64,000 bases of DNA from Sophora flavescens (lineage: Eukaryota > Streptophyta > Magnoliopsida > Fabales > Fabaceae). Location of the stretch: positions 138,243,104 through 138,307,103 of the forward strand of contig CM061062.1 in NCBI GenBank assembly GCA_030762895.1, read 5' to 3'. A program made the position numbers and the translations under genes. Every line of letters begins with the position of its first letter. Positions within the stretch are counted from its first letter, which is position 1. The notes under the pieces were generated by a model, which was not told the DNA's origin, made no database searches, and saw nothing but the letters and a program-made list of their open reading frames with translations. Shown one piece after another: positions 45,478-57,431 of the stretch.

Positions 45478-46819
45478 CCATCATCATCATTTTCAGGCTG
45501 ATGAGGAGGATCACATGAGCCCTTAGTGCTCACATGGACAGAGGGTTGGACAGAGGGTTGGACACCGACTGTCATCTACTGGGACATAGAAGTCAATATT
45601 GTCATCTGCTAGGCAAACTGCTCGGCCATCTCCTGTCGAAGCTCAGCTGCAATCTCCTGTTTTAGCCGTGCTCTATCTGCATCAACATCCACGTGGCATT
45701 GGTGTGAAGATGAACCATGGTATTGGCGAATGCCGACGCCCCATCCAACACCAATGACACGACCGGGTGGTCCGGTTTCTGGATGGCGTGCTAAGATATC
45801 CTCGCGTCCTCTAGGAACAAAGGTTCCTTGGGTTACCTGCTCGTCCAAGGCATCCTATCACATAAAATATCAGGTCACATTACAATTCGGTAACAATCTT
45901 AAAATGACAATTACAATTCAAACTATACTTACAGTCTTCTCAGCTACTTGGCGGGCATCCTCAGATGTATATTGTCCCGTTTTTATTTGTCGGGCCCTCT
46001 TCCTTTTACGATGGCGTGGGGGTAGAGGTGGATCAACAACCTCTGGACGATTTTCAGCATTAGGATCCGCCTGAGATGCTGCTTCCTGACGTGCTTTCTT
46101 TTCCTCTTCAACCATTATCTGACCAAGCTTTTTATATCCCCCACGAGACATGACATGGGGGTAGACATTCTTGCATTGGTTTTTCTGCCCCTTTTTCCTC
46201 TTCTCCTGTTATAAATAGAAGACAATTAAATTACATAAGTAAATAAAATTAATGAAATTACATAAATTTAGAGACAAATCAAATAATTTAACCTGAAAGA
46301 TGGGATCATGTCAGCTCTGAACAAAGCGATCCCACGTTGCCTGGTCAAGAAACGGGTACACCTCAAGTGGGTTCTTTTTACATTTTGGATTGAATATATA
46401 GTATCTGCCCAGGTCGGCCTTAAAACCCCTCCAAGTGGGTTCTTTTTATTGTATGATATTATTAAGATAAAAATAAAGTAGATACAGACAAACACAGGAC
46501 GTAAAAGTATAGATACCAGAATACTCTCCCATATCTGATCCTTCACGTTCGCCGGTACATCTTTCCAAATAATAATGAGTATACTAGGCCTGCTCCTAGC
46601 AAGGCTCGCCACAAAACTGTTAAACTGCTCTGCCATTGGCCCAATAGGATTGCGGTTATTATCAAAGTCTATGCTTATCCTTTGATTTGAACCACGGTTG
46701 GCAGTCAAATTCCTCATTCGTGTGGCATGTCTACCCTTTCTACCAGTAGACGGGGTCTCCGACCCGCTGCATGAAGGAGGGATATCCTCACGATCAGCCA
46801 TGTATACCTGTTTAAACAA
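44030..46819 (-). pseudogene. CACTA second gene: plant transposase domain, DUF8039-like and Ulp1-like protease
   Basis: Exons read right to left. 46819-46530 (MADREDIPPSCSG, SIDFDNNRNPIGP, WKDVPANVKDQIWES) and 46435-46300 hold the En/Spm plant-transposase (Transposase_24-like) part. 46151-45918 is basic (RHRKRKRARQIK). 45848-45609 has a coiled coil. 45575-45390 is poly-Asp from an (atc)n tract. 45390-44790 resembles DUF8039. 44750-44544 (DQIYLAPYLNK-like), 44507-44380 (HWQLLILYPRMNVVVFF) and 44113-44030 (SWECGYHVMQWMLEII) form a C48/Ulp1-like cysteine protease with His and Cys in place. The last exon is missing. Ulp1 proteases normally cut SUMO-like proteins. Confidence 0.75.
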
Positions 46820-46961
46820 AAAAAAAACTTGTTAGTATGTCAGGATAAGTATCAAACATAACTTATAAATATCGATCAACGTACGTAAACATAACTTATA
46901 AATATCAACGTAAACATATAATATGCCTTTAAACATAACTCAAACTAAACTTACTTTGTGG

Positions 46962-49900
46962 TCAATTAGTAAAGTTCTCCCATAACCCTTGTTGGTGATC
47001 ATTACGAGTAGCATGTACATCATCCACTTCATTTTCCTCATTGAAATTAGGCACTCGTGTTGAGAAAGAAGGAGTATCAGAAATATCAAGAGTTGAATCG
47101 TGATTTCCCTCACTACCATTATACATGTTTTTTCCCTGGAGAACCACTGACCACCTTTTGTTAGAAGGATCACGGATATAAAACACTTGTTTTTCTTGGA
47201 ATGCCATGATGAAAGGCTCCTCTTTATTACCTACCTTATTAAGGCCCACCAATTTGAATCCTAACTCATCGGTTTGCACACCATTGTTACCGTCGACCCA
47301 CTGACATTTAAAAATAGGTACTCTAAACTTCGTGTAATCAACCTCCCATATCTCTTCAATGATTCCAAAGTATGAAACGGATGCCATAACAGGGTTTTTA
47401 TCTTTCGAACTAGAGAAATGCATGGACTCGGAGACGACCATAACCATACTGTTTTGCATAGTACTTTTGTCATCCTGGGACTTTGTATAGAAGGAAAACT
47501 TATTGATATCGTACCCACTCCAACATATGACATCAAAGTTAGGCCCCTGTGCTAGCCATTTTAATGTATCAGAAGCAATACCATCCTTTGCAATTTTTTC
47601 TTTAAACCAGTTCAAGAAAGTCTTGTTATGCTTGTTCAAACACCGTTTTTCATTCATTCTAGGGTAAGTTTCATTGATGATGCTTTTATGCTCACATAAG
47701 TATGGTTCAACCTCATCAGTGTTATTCAATATATACAAATGTGCTTGAAGCACTTCCTCCCGATCCATGCTCTTAACAGTGATACCTCGTGTACCCTTAC
47801 CATCATATCTTCCTTCGTGACGAGACTTGAAAGCCCTACGGGTTCCGCTTCGACATGTAGTCTGTAAAAAACTCAATAGCTTCTTCTGCAACATACCTTT
47901 CAACAATAGATGCTTCGGGACGGTGTGGATTTTTCATATATCCTTTCAAGATCTTCATGTATCGCTCAACCGGGTACATCCACCTTAAATAAACGGGGCC
48001 GCACAATCTAATCTCCCTCACTAGATGAACAATCAAATGAACCATGATGTCAAAAAATGAAGGTGGAAAATACATCTCCAATTAGCACAATATAATGGCT
48101 GCCTCATTTTCCAAGTCATCCAACTTTTTAGTGTCAATGACCTTGCTACATATAGCATTGAAGAATAAGCATAACCTAGTAATGGCATGTCTGACTTTTT
48201 TAGGCAATATGTCACGAATGGCCATCGGTAGTAGTTGTTGCATCAAGACATGACAATCATGAGACTTTAAGCCAACTAATTTGAGATCTTTCATTGAGAC
48301 AAGTCTTTTGATATTTGAAGAGTAACCCTGTGGCACTTTGACTCCCCGTAGACATTCACAGAAACTTCTTTTCTCTTTTTTTGATAAAGTATGACATGCT
48401 GGGGGCAAATAAGTCTTCTTATCCCCCACTTTAAGTGGAGCTAACTGCTCTCGTATACCCATCGCAACTAGATCCAGACGAGCATTCACACCATCCTTTG
48501 TCTTGCCTTGAATGTTGAGAAGCGTTCCGATTAAACTGTCACACACATTTTTCTCCACATGCATCACATCAATACAATGTCTTACATCAAGCTTGCACCA
48601 GTATGGAAGATCAAAGAAGATTGACCTCTTCTTCCATATTTTCTTCTCGGTAGCCTTCTTCTGGGTCTTCCCATAGATAACATTAGTGTTGGTCACCTTT
48701 TCATAAACTTGTTCTCCAGTCAAGGCCACCGGAGCAATTTCATTCTCCGGAAGTCCATTGAAAGATTTTCTCAATCTACGATAAGGATGATTATGTCAGA
48801 AATCTCCGATGCCCAAGGTAAACCGTCTTCCTTCCATGTTGCAGTTGATGGTAACATGTGCCTTCTTCACATATTGGACATGCTTTATGCCCCTTAACAC
48901 TATACCCACACAGGTTCCCGTATGCTGGAAAGTCAATGATGGTGCAAAATAACATGGCACGCAATCTGAATGTCTCACGGCAATACCCATCGATCACATC
49001 AACGCCTTCATCCCACAACATTCTAAAGTCTTCAATCAAGGGACTCAGATAAACATCAATATCATTTCCTGGCTGTTTAGGACCCGAAATCATCATACTT
49101 AACATAATGTATTTGCGTTTCATGCACAACCAAGGAGACAGGTTGTAAATTACCAGGAGAACAGGCCATGAACTATGAATACTACTTAAGTTTCCATATG
49201 GATTCATTCCATCAGTAGCAAGTCCAAGCCTGAGGTTTCTGGGCTCATTGCCGAAATACGGAAACAAACTATCAATTCTCTTCCATTGCAAAGAATCGGC
49301 CGGATGCCGAAGCTGTCCATCACACTTCCTCTCATCTGCATGCCATCTACTGTTCTTTGCGTCATTTACATTAGCAAACAATCGCTTGTACCGCGGAATC
49401 ACGGGAAGATACCATAACACCTTCGCAGGAGGACCTTTGGTGACCACATCACAACTAGAATCACCATCCTTCACTTTGTAGCATGATACCCCACACACGG
49501 GGCACTCGTGCATCTCTTCAAACTCTTTCCTGTACAATATGCAATCATTGGGGCAAGCGTGTATTTTCTTATACTCCATACCCAATGGACACAATATCTT
49601 CTTCGCCTCATAGTTTCGAGATGGCAATGTGTTGCCTTCTAGAAGCATGTCTTTCAACAACTCAAGCAATTCGGTAAAGCTTTTATCGCTCCACCCATTT
49701 CTCGCCTTCACATTGAACAATCTTAACACCGCTGACAACCGTGTGAAATTAGTGCACCCCGAATACAAAGCCACTTCCGCATCACTGCACAAAGTATCAT
49801 ACACATGTGCGCGCCGAAAAGACTCTTGCCCAACATCACGGATCATGTCCTCTAGTCCATCGTCCATTTCCATATCATCAACTTCCACTCTATCTGACAC

Positions 49901-50149
49901 CCTCGACCTGTCTAACGATTCACCATGACATATCCATGTTGTATAACTCTTGCAAATCCCCTCACAAATAAGATGATCACGTATCTCCTCAACTTCTAGT
50001 CGTCTCTCATTCAAACAGTTAATACAAGGACAATAAAACCTTGCGTTACCACTATCAGGAGCATTTGTTTTTGCAAACTGTAGAAAATCTTCCACTCCAT
50101 TCTCATACTCATCACTTGTCCGTCTAGCATTCATCCAACCGCGATCCAT
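46962..50149 (-). pseudogene. CACTA TNP2-type transposase
   Basis: Starts MDRGWMNARRTSDEYENGVE with the transposase-associated zinc domain (FYCPCINCLNER). Transposase_21 follows to about 48791 (KHACPICEE-like cysteines, the DMMLEGN and KKILCPLG segments). Then comes 48774-48082 (SIFFDLPYWCKLDVRHCIDVMHVEKNVCD in pieces). DUF4218-like (YFPPSFFDIMVHL, 48081-47836) and DUF4216-like (VPIFKCQWVDGNNGV, 47906-46962) domains end it. Breaks are a frameshift near 48803, a stop at about 48080 in place of Gln and a frameshift near 47836. The enzyme would cut at the CACTA ends. Only three lesions, so decay is moderate. Confidence 0.92.
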
Positions 50150-50647
50150 GACTAAACCAATAACTTCGTGCTTAGTCCAACATATTCATCAACCACTTCT
50201 TATGACAGGGTATGGCCCTATCCCATTCGAGAAGAAACTTTTTCAACATTCGGTTAACAGTTTGTCCTTAACTCTCATGCTCATACTCGACAAAATTTCG
50301 GCAGCATTTCCCTTCGGTCTCCGACGTACACTACTTGAACACGATGACATCCACCACGATAAAGTATGCACCCGAAGAACGAAAGGAAATGTATCAATCC
50401 GAACTTTCATCAAGTATATAACATTAGAATCAATGAATAACTATTTTAACTGAATTAAGAAAAAGTTTTTTCCCAAACTGTCCAACTTTGGACAATTCAA
50501 AATCCAACACAATGAGCGGTACATTAAGCACATACACGTGTGCTCATTAGTATTGCATCTCAAACGGGAAACTAAGGCTTTACTAATTATGTAGCTTGCA
50601 TGAAGTTGGGGCTTGAAAAGTGAAGAAAATTGGCCAAACAGAACCCA
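50150..50647 (-). other. CACTA 5' untranslated region and upstream DNA
   Basis: No convincing frame. The 101-codon frame on the plus strand here has no recognisable features. Confidence 0.55.
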
Positions 50648-51196
50648 TCACGACCTAGCCTTGAAAGCCATCACGGCCGTGATCGAGTAGAGCTTAAAAG
50701 AAAGAATGGAAAAGTCAGAACTGGTCACGGCCAGCCCGTGATGCCCATCACGGCCGTGACATGTCAGCTGAACCAGACCCTCACAGGCAGAACTGATCAC
50801 GGCCTAGCCGTGATGGTGGTCACGGCCGTGACAGACCAACCAGTGAAGCAACCTCCAAGGCAGAAGCTGTCATGGCCTGGCCGTGATGGCCATCACGGCC
50901 ATGACACTCCAACTGAACCAGACCCTCACAGGCAGAACTGATCACGGCCTAGCCGTGATGGTGGTCACGGCCGTGATAGACCAACCAGTGAAGCAACCAC
51001 CAAGGCAGAACCTGTCACGGCCTGGCCGTGATGGCCATCACGGCCGTGACATGCCAGCTGAACCAGACCCTCAAAGGCAGAACTAATCACGGCCTAGCCG
51101 TGATGGTGGTCACGACCGTGACAGAACAACCAGTGAAGCAACCTCCAAGGCAGAATCCATCACGGCCTAGCCGTGACAGGCAGCACGGCCGTGACG
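50648..51196. repeat. 145-bp tandem array of TCACGGCC palindromes
   Basis: The word ggcagaact starts at 50786, 50931 and 51076, giving a period of 145, with a half-period of about 72. Each half holds two palindromes: TCACGGCC-TA/TG-GCCGTGA and, a few bases on, the perfect TCACGGCCGTGA (for example 50671-50682, 50748-50759, 50820-50831). It lies between the transposase start and the subterminal repeats. Base composition is much more GC-rich than its surroundings. Confidence 0.92.
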
Positions 51197-51970
51197 GGTG
51201 ATACCACCACCGGAAAAATCCAGTCTTGGAGCAACAGAACAACACATGCAAGTATATTATCCAACCATTTGGAGTCAAAGTTCATAACTTTTCTAAATAA
51301 GAAACGAATAAATGACTAATCTTGCAAATGGGACTGTTTATAACAGGGAAAACGCACCTTTTTTTTTGGAATAATGAAGATCTTGAAGGTTTCTTTGTGC
51401 ACCTGTGATGAGCCTGAAAACCAGTAACAGGGAAAATGAGGAGTGGTTTCATGTGCCATTCTCAGGCAATGCAACTCCTCCACTGTGAAATTTCCATAAC
51501 CCTCCTTTCACATAATGCTCGAAAAGTAGTAACCCTAAAGGAAGAGAGAGAGAAAAAGAGAGAGAGAGAGAGATGCATATATACCTGAGGGAGGAGGAGG
51601 GACGAGCAAAAATGGCGCTCTTCACGCAAACGAGGGTTGCTCGCGGATGGTCGTTCTCAGTGGTTCTTAGTGGTTCTCTTCCGAAGCAGTAAATGAAGGC
51701 TTGCAGTGGTCTTCTTCTTTGTCTACGATTAGGGATTTACAAAGAGTTAGGAGGAAAGGGAAATCGTTATAGCTGTGAGAGGGAGAGCTTACCAGAGAGA
51801 GAGAGGTCGAAGAGAGCTCCCTCGATGGTCCTCCGGTGGTAGCCTAAAGAGGTGGTTCTCTTTGCAATGTGACTTAGAGATGGAGAAGCAGAGACAAAGG
51901 AATGAAAAACAAATGGAATGGAAGACGGCGTGAAGAGTAGGAGGGAATGAAAATAGAAACTTAGGTTATT
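51197..51970. other. CACTA upstream spacer with (GA)n tract
   Basis: A GA microsatellite lies at about 51541-51575. The rest has no coding or RNA gene I can recognise; it may include the transposase promoter. Confidence 0.55.
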
Positions 51971-52394
51971 ACACATCGGTTTAAAAAAACCGATGTGGTT
52001 AGTGATATTTCACATCGGTTTTCGGTGAACCGATGTAGAAACTTACAATTTATTTTAAAATTTCATTTTTTTTTAATTTACTACATCAGTTATTGAAAAC
52101 CGATGTGTAATATTACGGCTGATTAAAAAAAATTTATAATTTGTTTCCCTTTTCCACATCGGTTATTAAAAACCGATGTCTAATCTTATGTCTAATAATT
52201 TTTTTTTTGTTTCACTTTTCCACATCGGTTTTTTTAAAATCGATGTTAAATATTTTTATCACATCGGTTTATTCAATAACCGATGTTAAAATATTTCAGT
52301 TTAATTTCAAAAATGCCACCGCCTCCTATTTCACATCGGTTTTGTTAAAACCAATGTTAAAAAACTGATGTTAAATGTATATTTTGCACTAGTG
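51971..52394 (-). repeat. CACTA subterminal hairpin repeats and terminal inverted repeat end
   Basis: At least seven pairs of cacatcggtt and aaccgatgtg face each other across 3-10 A/T bases (51971-52375). The CACTA terminus follows: reading inward from 52394 on the minus strand, CACTAGTGCAAAATATACA. Subterminal repeats of about 10-12 bases bind TNPA-type proteins in known En/Spm elements. Several copies have single changes (acatcagtt, accaatgtt). Confidence 0.92.
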
Positions 52395-52399
52395 TCCCT

Positions 52400-53328
52400 G
52401 AAATGCATACAGTCATTAGTTACATGACCAAAAGTATTATGAAACTTACAATACTTCCGATCTTTTATTTCATTGACTTTCAATAGCCTATGATCATCTG
52501 ACAATTTTAACTACTTAACTTTAAGCAATATGTCACGTCAAACGTATACACTTTCTTATTGACAAAAGGAATCCTTTCTCTGGCCCTTGCGAGCCTCAAG
52601 GCTTGACATGTATAAGGGGGACCAGTTTTCAATTCAACATAGTCTACTTCATATTCTTCTGAATTATCGCCCTCTTCGTCGGAATCACTACATTCGACAA
52701 AATTAATCTTTTCTCTTTTGAGGAATTTCCCCTACTTGAAAACATTTTCAGTCTTCAGTTGTTCAATTTGTCGGACCTTGTCACCCAACTGGGCAAGATC
52801 AATTAGGTGTTGGTTGACCAATTTCTTCCTAATATAATAATCTAATCCCCCGATAGCAATCTTTACTATCTCTGCCTCAGGGATAGGGGTGAAGCAACGA
52901 CTCCTCATATGACGGAATCGAGCAAGGTAATCATCGACAGACTCGTTATTCATTCTTTTAATACCGAATAAGTCTGTCAACCCAATTTTTAAATCACCCC
53001 TAAAGAATTGATCATGAAAGCTCCTCTCTAATTGATTCCAGGAATGTATGGAATTAGGTCTCAAAGTTGAAAACCAAGAAAAACCATTCTTAGTTAATGA
53101 ACTAGGAAAGAACTTCATTTTTAGTCCCTCCTCTAAAGCCAAATCTCCTAATTTGATCATATATCGGGCAATGTGCTCGACAGTTGATTCTCCACTTTCC
53201 CCCGAGAATTTTGACAATTTGGGTATTTTGTATCCTCGAGACATTTCTGCCTGTTGGACCCAATCAAGAAATGCCGATGCAAAAAATGACTGATTGGCAT
53301 AACCTATGTTAAAACCAAACCTATTCAA
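52400..53328 (-). pseudogene. Ty3/gypsy gag of the Tat-type element, cut by CACTA
   Basis: The main frame 53328-52732 (198 codons) holds a gag domain: YKIPKLSKFSGESGES, WNQLERSFHDQFFRG, ESVDDYLARFRHMRSRC. Downstream, 52731-52400 is broken but retains an acidic stretch (SDSDEEGDNSEEYE). A knuckle-like YCKFHNTFGHVTNDC lies at about 52460-52410, just before the CACTA end. Gag would build the particle and bind RNA. The start is near a Tekay insertion at 53340, so its 5' untranslated region and LTR are separated from it. Confidence 0.85.
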
Positions 53329-53339
53329 TGCTTGTTCGA

Positions 53340-54330
53340 TGTAACAGCCATAATTTTATGTTTTGTTTAAGTAAGAGGATTAGGTTTAAGGCTTGGATTA
53401 AATAGTTAAGATGTTTTTTGAGGTCTAGGAACCTTTGCATGGAAAGTACGAAGTCATCTCGAGTGAGTTTGAGCGTGAAAACAACTTAGGGCTTTCCCCG
53501 ATTATTGTCTTTGAGACGTATGAGTGTGAAACAAGAAATTTGGAGTTAGGGTTGCGATTAGGCATTTTTGATGGTTTGAGGTTGTTTATTAGGCCTTAAT
53601 GAGCCTATATCTCAAATTTGAGGTCAATCGGACTTCAAACGAGCTCAGAACGCGAAGAAACGTGCGAAGTCAATGTTGCTGACCAGAGGCCACGTTGAGC
53701 GTGGGGGAATTGACGATGAGTGTGGGAAAGTGGTGCCATGCACGAGGACACGTGGCGGGTGACGTGGTATGCATGCAAGCAAGCCGGTGGACGCTCCCAC
53801 GCTGAGCGTGGGTAAACTCACGCTGAGTGTGAGCGCCAGGAATTTGAAAAAAAAATAAAAACGTCCAAGAGGTAACTTAAATTACCTCAGAGTATAAACA
53901 GAAGAAGTAGAAGACCGTAGGTTTAGAAAACAGAGAGGGTGAGTTTAGAGAGAGAATGAGAGAAAAACCTTGAGAGAGAATGCTTCTAGATGATAGTTAG
54001 AGCGATTGGATCGTCCCGTTGCAAATCCTAGTACGTGGTTGCATTCGTGGCAATGATATCTTCACTTTCCTCTTCTTATTTTCATCTAAAAGTGAAGGTA
54101 AATCTCTCTCTTTTATGTCGAAATGTTGTACGTTATGTTTCTTAAGTTATCTTTCGTTTCGGTTATCGGAATTCGATTTCGTTTTCGAATTTGAACTCGT
54201 AGTAACGTACTCATCATAATGTGATGCTTAGGTGAATTTTTGGAGGCTAGGAGACCTCAGTTTGGCGCAGGGCAGAACTGAGAGGGTTTGAGGACGATTC
54301 GTTTCATTGTGTGTTTATCGTCGTTACGCT

Positions 54331-54368
<38 letters not shown>

Positions 54369-55708
54369 TTATTACGTGATGATTGCCTGTTTGACTGGTT
54401 GATTTGAACTTGGTACTTGATGTATGATATCATGAGTGTTGTAATTATTTTTGAAAGTGTTTATACTTATTATTATTATAATAATTATTATTATTATATT
54501 TTGGTATTTATTATTTGGAAATGATATTATGACATGATGATATATGATAATGATTTTGGATAACATGATGATGATTATGATGATATAATGAGTGTTATGA
54601 TTGTGCTTAGGGGATTGAGGAAATCCTAAGTTATGTTGAGACACGAGGATGTATTTGGGGATTGCATATGATATGTGATAGCAGTGCCTAACCGAGATGA
54701 TTATCGTGATATGAGGCTGAGATTGATGAGATGAGATTATTTTGAGGTTATATATGAGATTATGATGAGTAGTTAGGGCACTAGGAGGTGACCTGAAACA
54801 TGGTCTGTGATATGAGGGACCTGAAACATGGTCGAGTGGACCTGAAACATGGTCGAGTGGGGTCTATGCCTCGGAGGTAGAATTCTTGGGGATAGGCTAA
54901 TGGCGGACCGTCCTGAGATGATTTCATTTTAGTCACAGCTATAGTTCATGCATTGCATGAGCATCCTGGATTGTGGTCTAGAGGTGTGCACCGGGTTGTG
55001 TAGCTATGGTGCCATTGCTTTGCGTGGGCACCCTCCATCCGCGGACGAGGGTGTGCGTCGGGGACTCTGGGACTTGTCAATTATATTGTTGTGATATCCG
55101 TATATGGCCGATATCTGAGGAGATTATTCATACAACATTTGCACTGCATCATGATGGAGGGTAGAGGAAAGATCTTAGATGTGGATTGAGGATGATTGTG
55201 TTACATATATTTATACTTGGGAGACAGATGTTTAGTGTGTCGTTATTTAATTAAATGTTGCTAAACCCTTTTCACGTTTGATGTTATATGGTTTATTATC
55301 CTTGTCTTCTCTGTATTGCGTTTTTTTTTATGTGATCGTGATGAGAAGATCCTACGGGGGAGCCAGCTATGGGGGAGCTTGATGGGACCTCGTATGAGCC
55401 AAACGTTGGAGGACGAGCAGTGGAACCTCATAGTTGAGTAGAGTCTATGGCCGGTGCATCTTGTCTCTTTAGGATGTTATTTTTATTTTTTGTTTGATTA
55501 TCAGTTTGTACATTTTGAGATCCGACTGATGGGATTCCCTCTACTGTACTGTATCGGGTCTTGAGGTGTATATGTTATGTATGTATATATTGTGTGTATA
55601 TTTTAAGTTTTTACTTTTTCCTTTGTTTTCATATATCAACTTAACGATAATAACGAAATTAGGTCTTAATATTTTTGGTTTTCTTTAATGGGACGTCGAG
55701 ACATCTCA
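53340..55708 (+). repeat. 5' LTR of the Tekay-type element
   Basis: 2369 bases, starting TGTAACAGCC and ending GACATCTCA. TATA box tataaaca at 53893-53900. A (TA)n run lies at about 54334-54364 and ATT-rich DNA at 54460-54600. Around 54940-55070 it shares the words gcatgagcatcctgg and tgccattgctttgcg with the gag-only element's LTR, indicating common ancestry. Confidence 0.9.
53690..53833 (+). promoter_or_regulatory. palindromes upstream of the Tekay TATA box
   Basis: CCACGTTGAGCGTGG (53690-53704), CCCACGCT-G-AGCGTGGG (53796-53812) and CTCACGCTGAGTGTGAG (53817-53833). The last two are four bases apart and end 60 bases before the TATA box. They may be protein binding sites or fold in minus-sense RNA; neither is shown. 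Confidence 0.6.
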
Positions 55709-55713
55709 TTTGG

Positions 55714-55725
55714 TGGTATCATAGC
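55714..55725 (+). promoter_or_regulatory. primer binding site of the Tekay-type element
   Basis: TGGTATCATAGC, one mismatch from the tRNA-Met type site. Confidence 0.8.
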
Positions 55726-55928
55726 AGTTCGGTTTTGAAACGGACTGTGCGTACTGTGATTAGGGTGAACTGGCCATTTAGTTGAATCCACATCGGATAA
55801 CAACTATGCTTAGAAGTTGGGTAGTGAGTCCGACATGACATCTCTATGGCATATAGTATTTATATTCCAGTTTTATGTAGTATTATATGTCATATTGATG
55901 TGGGCTAATGATTTCTTTTAACAAGATC

Positions 55929-57150
55929 ATGGCTTGAGGTCGAGGACGAGGACGTGGAAGACGTGATGGTGGTAGACCGATAGAGGGTATAGAGGATGAG
56001 CCTCATCAGTCAGAGGCAGGGATTGGAGGTGGAGGAAAGTCCGTCGAGACTCTTCCTACTATCCACGAGTTAGCATCCGTTCTGTTGCAGCAGGTGCAAC
56101 AGAATGCTCAGAGGGTACAGAGAGAGGCAGAGTTAGAGGAGCAGCAGGATAGGAGGAGAGCCGCCGAGGCTGAGGATGCAGGATTGGCTACCTTTCTCAA
56201 TGGTAACCCACCACAGTTTGGTGGAGAGTATGATCCAGAGCGAGCAGAGTGGTGGATTCAGGAGCTCGAGAAGATCTTTGATACCATGAGATGCAGAGAT
56301 GATAGGAAGGTGACCTATGCTGCCTTCATGATGTCCGGAGGGGCTGAGTCATAGTGGAGAGGCAAGAGGAGATTGCTAGAGGCTGAGGGCAGACTGATCA
56401 GTTGGGAGCTGTTCAGAGAGTGTTTCTTTGAGAAGTACTTCCCGCGGTTAGCCAACCGCAAGAAGGAGAGAGAGTTCATGAGTCTCCAGCAGGGAGACGG
56501 GTCTGTTGGTGATTACGTGGCCAGATTCGAGGCCCTGATTCAGTTTTATGAGTTCTACCAGAGGTTTCCATATGAGGGCTGGATGTGCCGGAGATTCGAG
56601 GAGGGTTTACGGCATGAGTTGAGGAGGGCTATAGTGCCCTTGGATATCCTGAGTTTCCTAGAGCTTGTAGAGAGGTGCAGTGCCATTGAGAGTATGGACC
56701 AGAGGCAGGATGCAGAGCAGAGACAACAGCGTAGTAGGGGTCCTACCAGAGCATGTCATCAGAGAAGAGATGATAGAGGTTCTCAGTGGAGGAGAGGACC
56801 ATACATTAGATCGGGGCAGAGTGCTTAGACATCTACACCACCAGCACCAGTTACCAGAGAGGGCCAACAGCAGAGGGCCCCAGTGTGTTTCAGATGCGGA
56901 GGTCCACATTATATCAAGGATTACACAGATAGATCTGGTTGCTACATCTTTGGCAAACCAGGTCGCTAGGGATTGCCGACATAGAGCGGTACAGCAGCAG
57001 CCAGCAGCCGGCAGAGGAGCTAGTAGTTCCATAGGAGCCAGTGGTTTCCAGCAGCGGGACAACAGACAGCCAGACCTCAGGCCACGAGGAGGGTGTTTAC
57101 AGCGAGAAGATCTGAGTCCTCTCAATCTGCAGATCTTATTCAAGGTATAT
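55929..57150 (+). pseudogene. Tekay-type gag
   Basis: The ATG at 55929 is followed at once by a stop (M-A-stop) and then GRGRGRGRR. The gag domain spans about 56190-56690 (PPQFGGEYDPERAEWW, RRFEEGLRHELRRAIV) with a stop at 56352-56354 where a Trp pair is expected. A further stop is at 56826-56828. The knuckles near 56885-56970 have lost ligands: the first reads CFRCGGPHYIKDY with Tyr for the last Cys, and the second has Phe for its second Cys and Arg for His. RNA binding would be lost. Confidence 0.9.
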
Positions 57151-57431
57151 GTTTAATATCTGGCAGACTCTCGTCTGTGTTGTTTGATTCAGGCGCTACA
57201 CATTCTTTTGTGTCCTATGAGTGCGTAGATCATTTACATTTACCCGTTTCTCAACTACCAAATACCCTGACAGTATCCACCCCTACCAGTGATCCTTTGA
57301 TCATTATGTCTGTTTGCTTATAGTGTCCAATAGTTGTTGAAAATTGGGCATTTCTTGTAGATCTCATCTGTTTGCCTATGCAACAGATAGACGTTATTCT
57401 TGGCATGGGTTGGCTTTAGGCTAACCATGTA
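57093..57431 (+). pseudogene. Tekay-type aspartic protease
   Basis: Active-site motif VLFDSGATHSFVS at about 57177-57215, followed by VENWAFLVDLI and DVILGMGWL, usual in this family. Stops at 57321-57323 and 57417-57419 break it. Confidence 0.88.

Larger units (their letters stand above)
43941..52394 (-). mobile_element. CACTA (En/Spm) DNA transposon, left end deleted
   Basis: The right terminus reads CACTAGTGCAAAATATACA on the minus strand and is preceded inside by an array of subterminal hairpin repeats. From right to left come a palindromic tandem array, TNP2-type transposase and a second multi-exon gene with a plant-transposase domain and Ulp1-like protease. No left CACTA terminus or subterminal repeats are found near 43941-44500; sequence changes directly into gypsy integrase. 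The three bases after the right end are tcc, but the partner copy is lost. Element orientation is minus. It cannot be excised in cis. Confidence 0.88.
16724..53339 (-). mobile_element. old Tat-type Ty3/gypsy element with antisense PMD gene, disrupted by nested insertions
   Basis: Inferred by joining pieces in consistent minus-strand order. Gag is at 53328-52400, integrase at 43940-43027, an antisense PMD gene at 37782-18182, a polypurine tract at 17876-17861 and a 3' LTR at 17859-16724. The parts between are a CACTA element, a copia element and a gag-only element. An antisense gene between pol and the 3' LTR is a known feature of some Tat elements such as Grande and Retand, and PMD genes are known to ride on gypsy elements. 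The 5' LTR should lie right of the Tekay insertion, beyond what I can find. Protease and reverse transcriptase were lost with the CACTA left end. Confidence 0.6.

Noticed and set aside
45390..45575. Poly-Asp frame as a separate acidic protein
   Set aside because: The Asp run is an (atc)n microsatellite within an exon of the CACTA second gene.
50648..51196. Possible CRISPR-like or direct repeat array
   Set aside because: Plant nuclear DNA, palindromic units with a 145-base period and no unique spacers. It is a tandem array, not CRISPR.
54372..54644. Ile-rich 90-codon minus-strand frame
   Set aside because: Caused by ATT-rich microsatellite sequence in the Tekay LTR.
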